Shown here: positions 5,805 to 6,329 of the stretch, one piece after another | How positions within the stretch are numbered: position 1 is the stretch's first letter | Layout: the number at the start of each line of letters is the position of its first letter | Origin: a bacterium | GTDB lineage: Bacteria > Zhuqueibacterota > Zhuqueibacteria > Thermofontimicrobiales > Thermofontimicrobiaceae | Direction of reading: 5' to 3' | Length of the DNA: 6,329 bases | Assembly (NCBI GenBank): GCA_011046315.1 | Contig: DSAU01000310.1 | Span: forward strand, 1 to 6,329 | The notes under the pieces: generated by a model | What the model was told of the DNA's origin: nothing | Database searches by the model: none | Seen by the model: the letters and a program-made list of their open reading frames with translations, nothing else | Position numbers and translations under genes: made by a program

Positions 5805-6329
5805 TCATCTCGTCTTCAAATCATCAATCCAATAGCGGCACAACGGCGCTTTTTCATCCGCTCCCGGCAAATCTTCCGAATCCAGACCTGTCTGACTGGG
5901 CGCACCCTCATCGACAACTTCCGGCGGCACAAAATTGCGATACAACCCGGTTCGGAAAACAATTCGCTCCAACGATTCGGTTTTTTCGGCAAACGGAATA
6001 TTGGCAATAGCTAATTTCCCATCCATAAAAACATCATATTTTTGAGTGTCACAATTTAAATTCAGCCGTATGTCGTACCAGCGATCCATTTCGATGGGAA
6101 CCGGCGTGGCTTTTACCGTGCGATGATCGGCAGAGAGCCGGCGGTTATCGATGTGAAGCGCCATCGGCCGTGTACCCTGTTGACTTTGCACCTCAATGTC
6201 CAGCGCATAACCCTGCGGTACATTTTTGGCATTGAAGCGAAAGCTGATTTCAACCGCCTTGCTCTCCGGGAAAATGCGTTCCGCCAGTGCATAATCATAA
6301 GGCTCCTCATCCCGCAATTCCAGACATTT
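5805..6329 (-). CDS. C-terminal end of a larger protein, probable carbohydrate-active beta-sandwich domain
   Basis: The frame is open to the right edge (174 residues before the TGA at 5807-5805), so this is the 3' end of a gene whose start lies outside the window. A TTG at 6317 is not a credible start because coding continues upstream of it. The visible part is rich in beta-strand patterns: KAVEISFRFNAK, YALDIEVQSQQGTRP, RWYDIRLNLNCD, YDVFMDGKLAI and SLERIVFRTGLYRN, ending in YWIDDLKTR. A strand-rich layout with WYDIRLN...YDVFMDGK is typical of concanavalin/LamG-like sandwich modules at the ends of large secreted enzymes such as sialidase-like proteins of Bacteroidota and Planctomycetes. No catalytic residues can be named. 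The same-strand neighbours are glycan-degradation genes, which fits. Domain class is an inference; the exact family is not recognised with certainty. Confidence 0.65.
   Translation of the reverse strand, partial: KCLELRDEEPYDYALAERIFPESKAVEISFRFNAKNVPQGYALDIEVQSQQGTRPMALHIDNRRLSADHRTVKATPVPIEMDRWYDIRLNLNCDTQKYDVFMDGKLAIANIPFAEKTESLERIVFRTGLYRNFVPPEVVDEGAPSQTGLDSEDLPGADEKAPLCRYWIDDLKTR

Noticed and set aside
5805..6317. A complete gene starting at the TTG at 6317.
   Set aside because: The frame continues without a stop to the window edge and the TTG has no ribosome site, so the gene is cut by the edge.
1..6329. tRNA, rRNA, riboswitch or insertion sequence.
   Set aside because: No cloverleaf, conserved rRNA stretch, transposase motif or known riboswitch core was seen on either strand by eye.

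Overview
The window carries six protein-coding genes, all on the minus strand, so transcription runs right to left. Two are cut by the window edges. The cargo suggests a free-living, polysaccharide-degrading Gram-negative bacterium. A Tat-exported lipoprotein sulfatase, a secreted beta-helix glycosidase-like protein and a PA14 plus sialidase-fold lipoprotein sit together, as is common in the FCB group (Bacteroidota, Calditrichota, KSB1-like lineages) and in Planctomycetes/Lentisphaerae. No phylogenetic marker is present, so this assignment is an inference from gene content only.

Layout in transcription order, from the right edge. (1) 6329-5805: C-terminal end of a larger protein, probably a beta-sandwich domain of a secreted carbohydrate-active protein. 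(2) 5804-5400: a 405-bp intergenic region, most of it a tandem array of about 3.7 imperfect 85-87-bp units with alternating inverted arms, followed by a TATAAT-like box and a strong Shine-Dalgarno. (3) 5399-3786: lipoprotein with an N-terminal PA14-like domain and a sialidase-type propeller with five Asp-boxes. (4) 3785-3636: spacer with an 18-bp-arm imperfect palindrome. (5) 3635-2049: secreted GH28-like parallel beta-helix protein. (6) 2048-1929: promoter and a 15-bp-arm palindrome. (7) 1928-1308 and 1315-545: an AbiEi-like antitoxin/autorepressor and an AbiEii-like nucleotidyltransferase toxin, overlapping by 8 bp. (8) 487-1: N-terminal 162 residues of a sulfatase with a CxPSR formylglycine motif, only 57 bp after the toxin.

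The sulfatase, the GH28-like protein and the PA14/propeller protein fit one job: binding, desulfating and cutting a complex, possibly sulfated or uronate-containing polysaccharide at the cell surface or in the periplasm. The AbiE pair is unrelated to that job and looks inserted into the locus: sampled sequence is visibly more AT-rich there, and it has its own promoter and candidate operator. The most rewarding parts are the AbiE control region, where a palindrome and promoter decide the antitoxin start, and the tandem palindromic array upstream of the PA14 gene, with a possibly related palindrome downstream of it.
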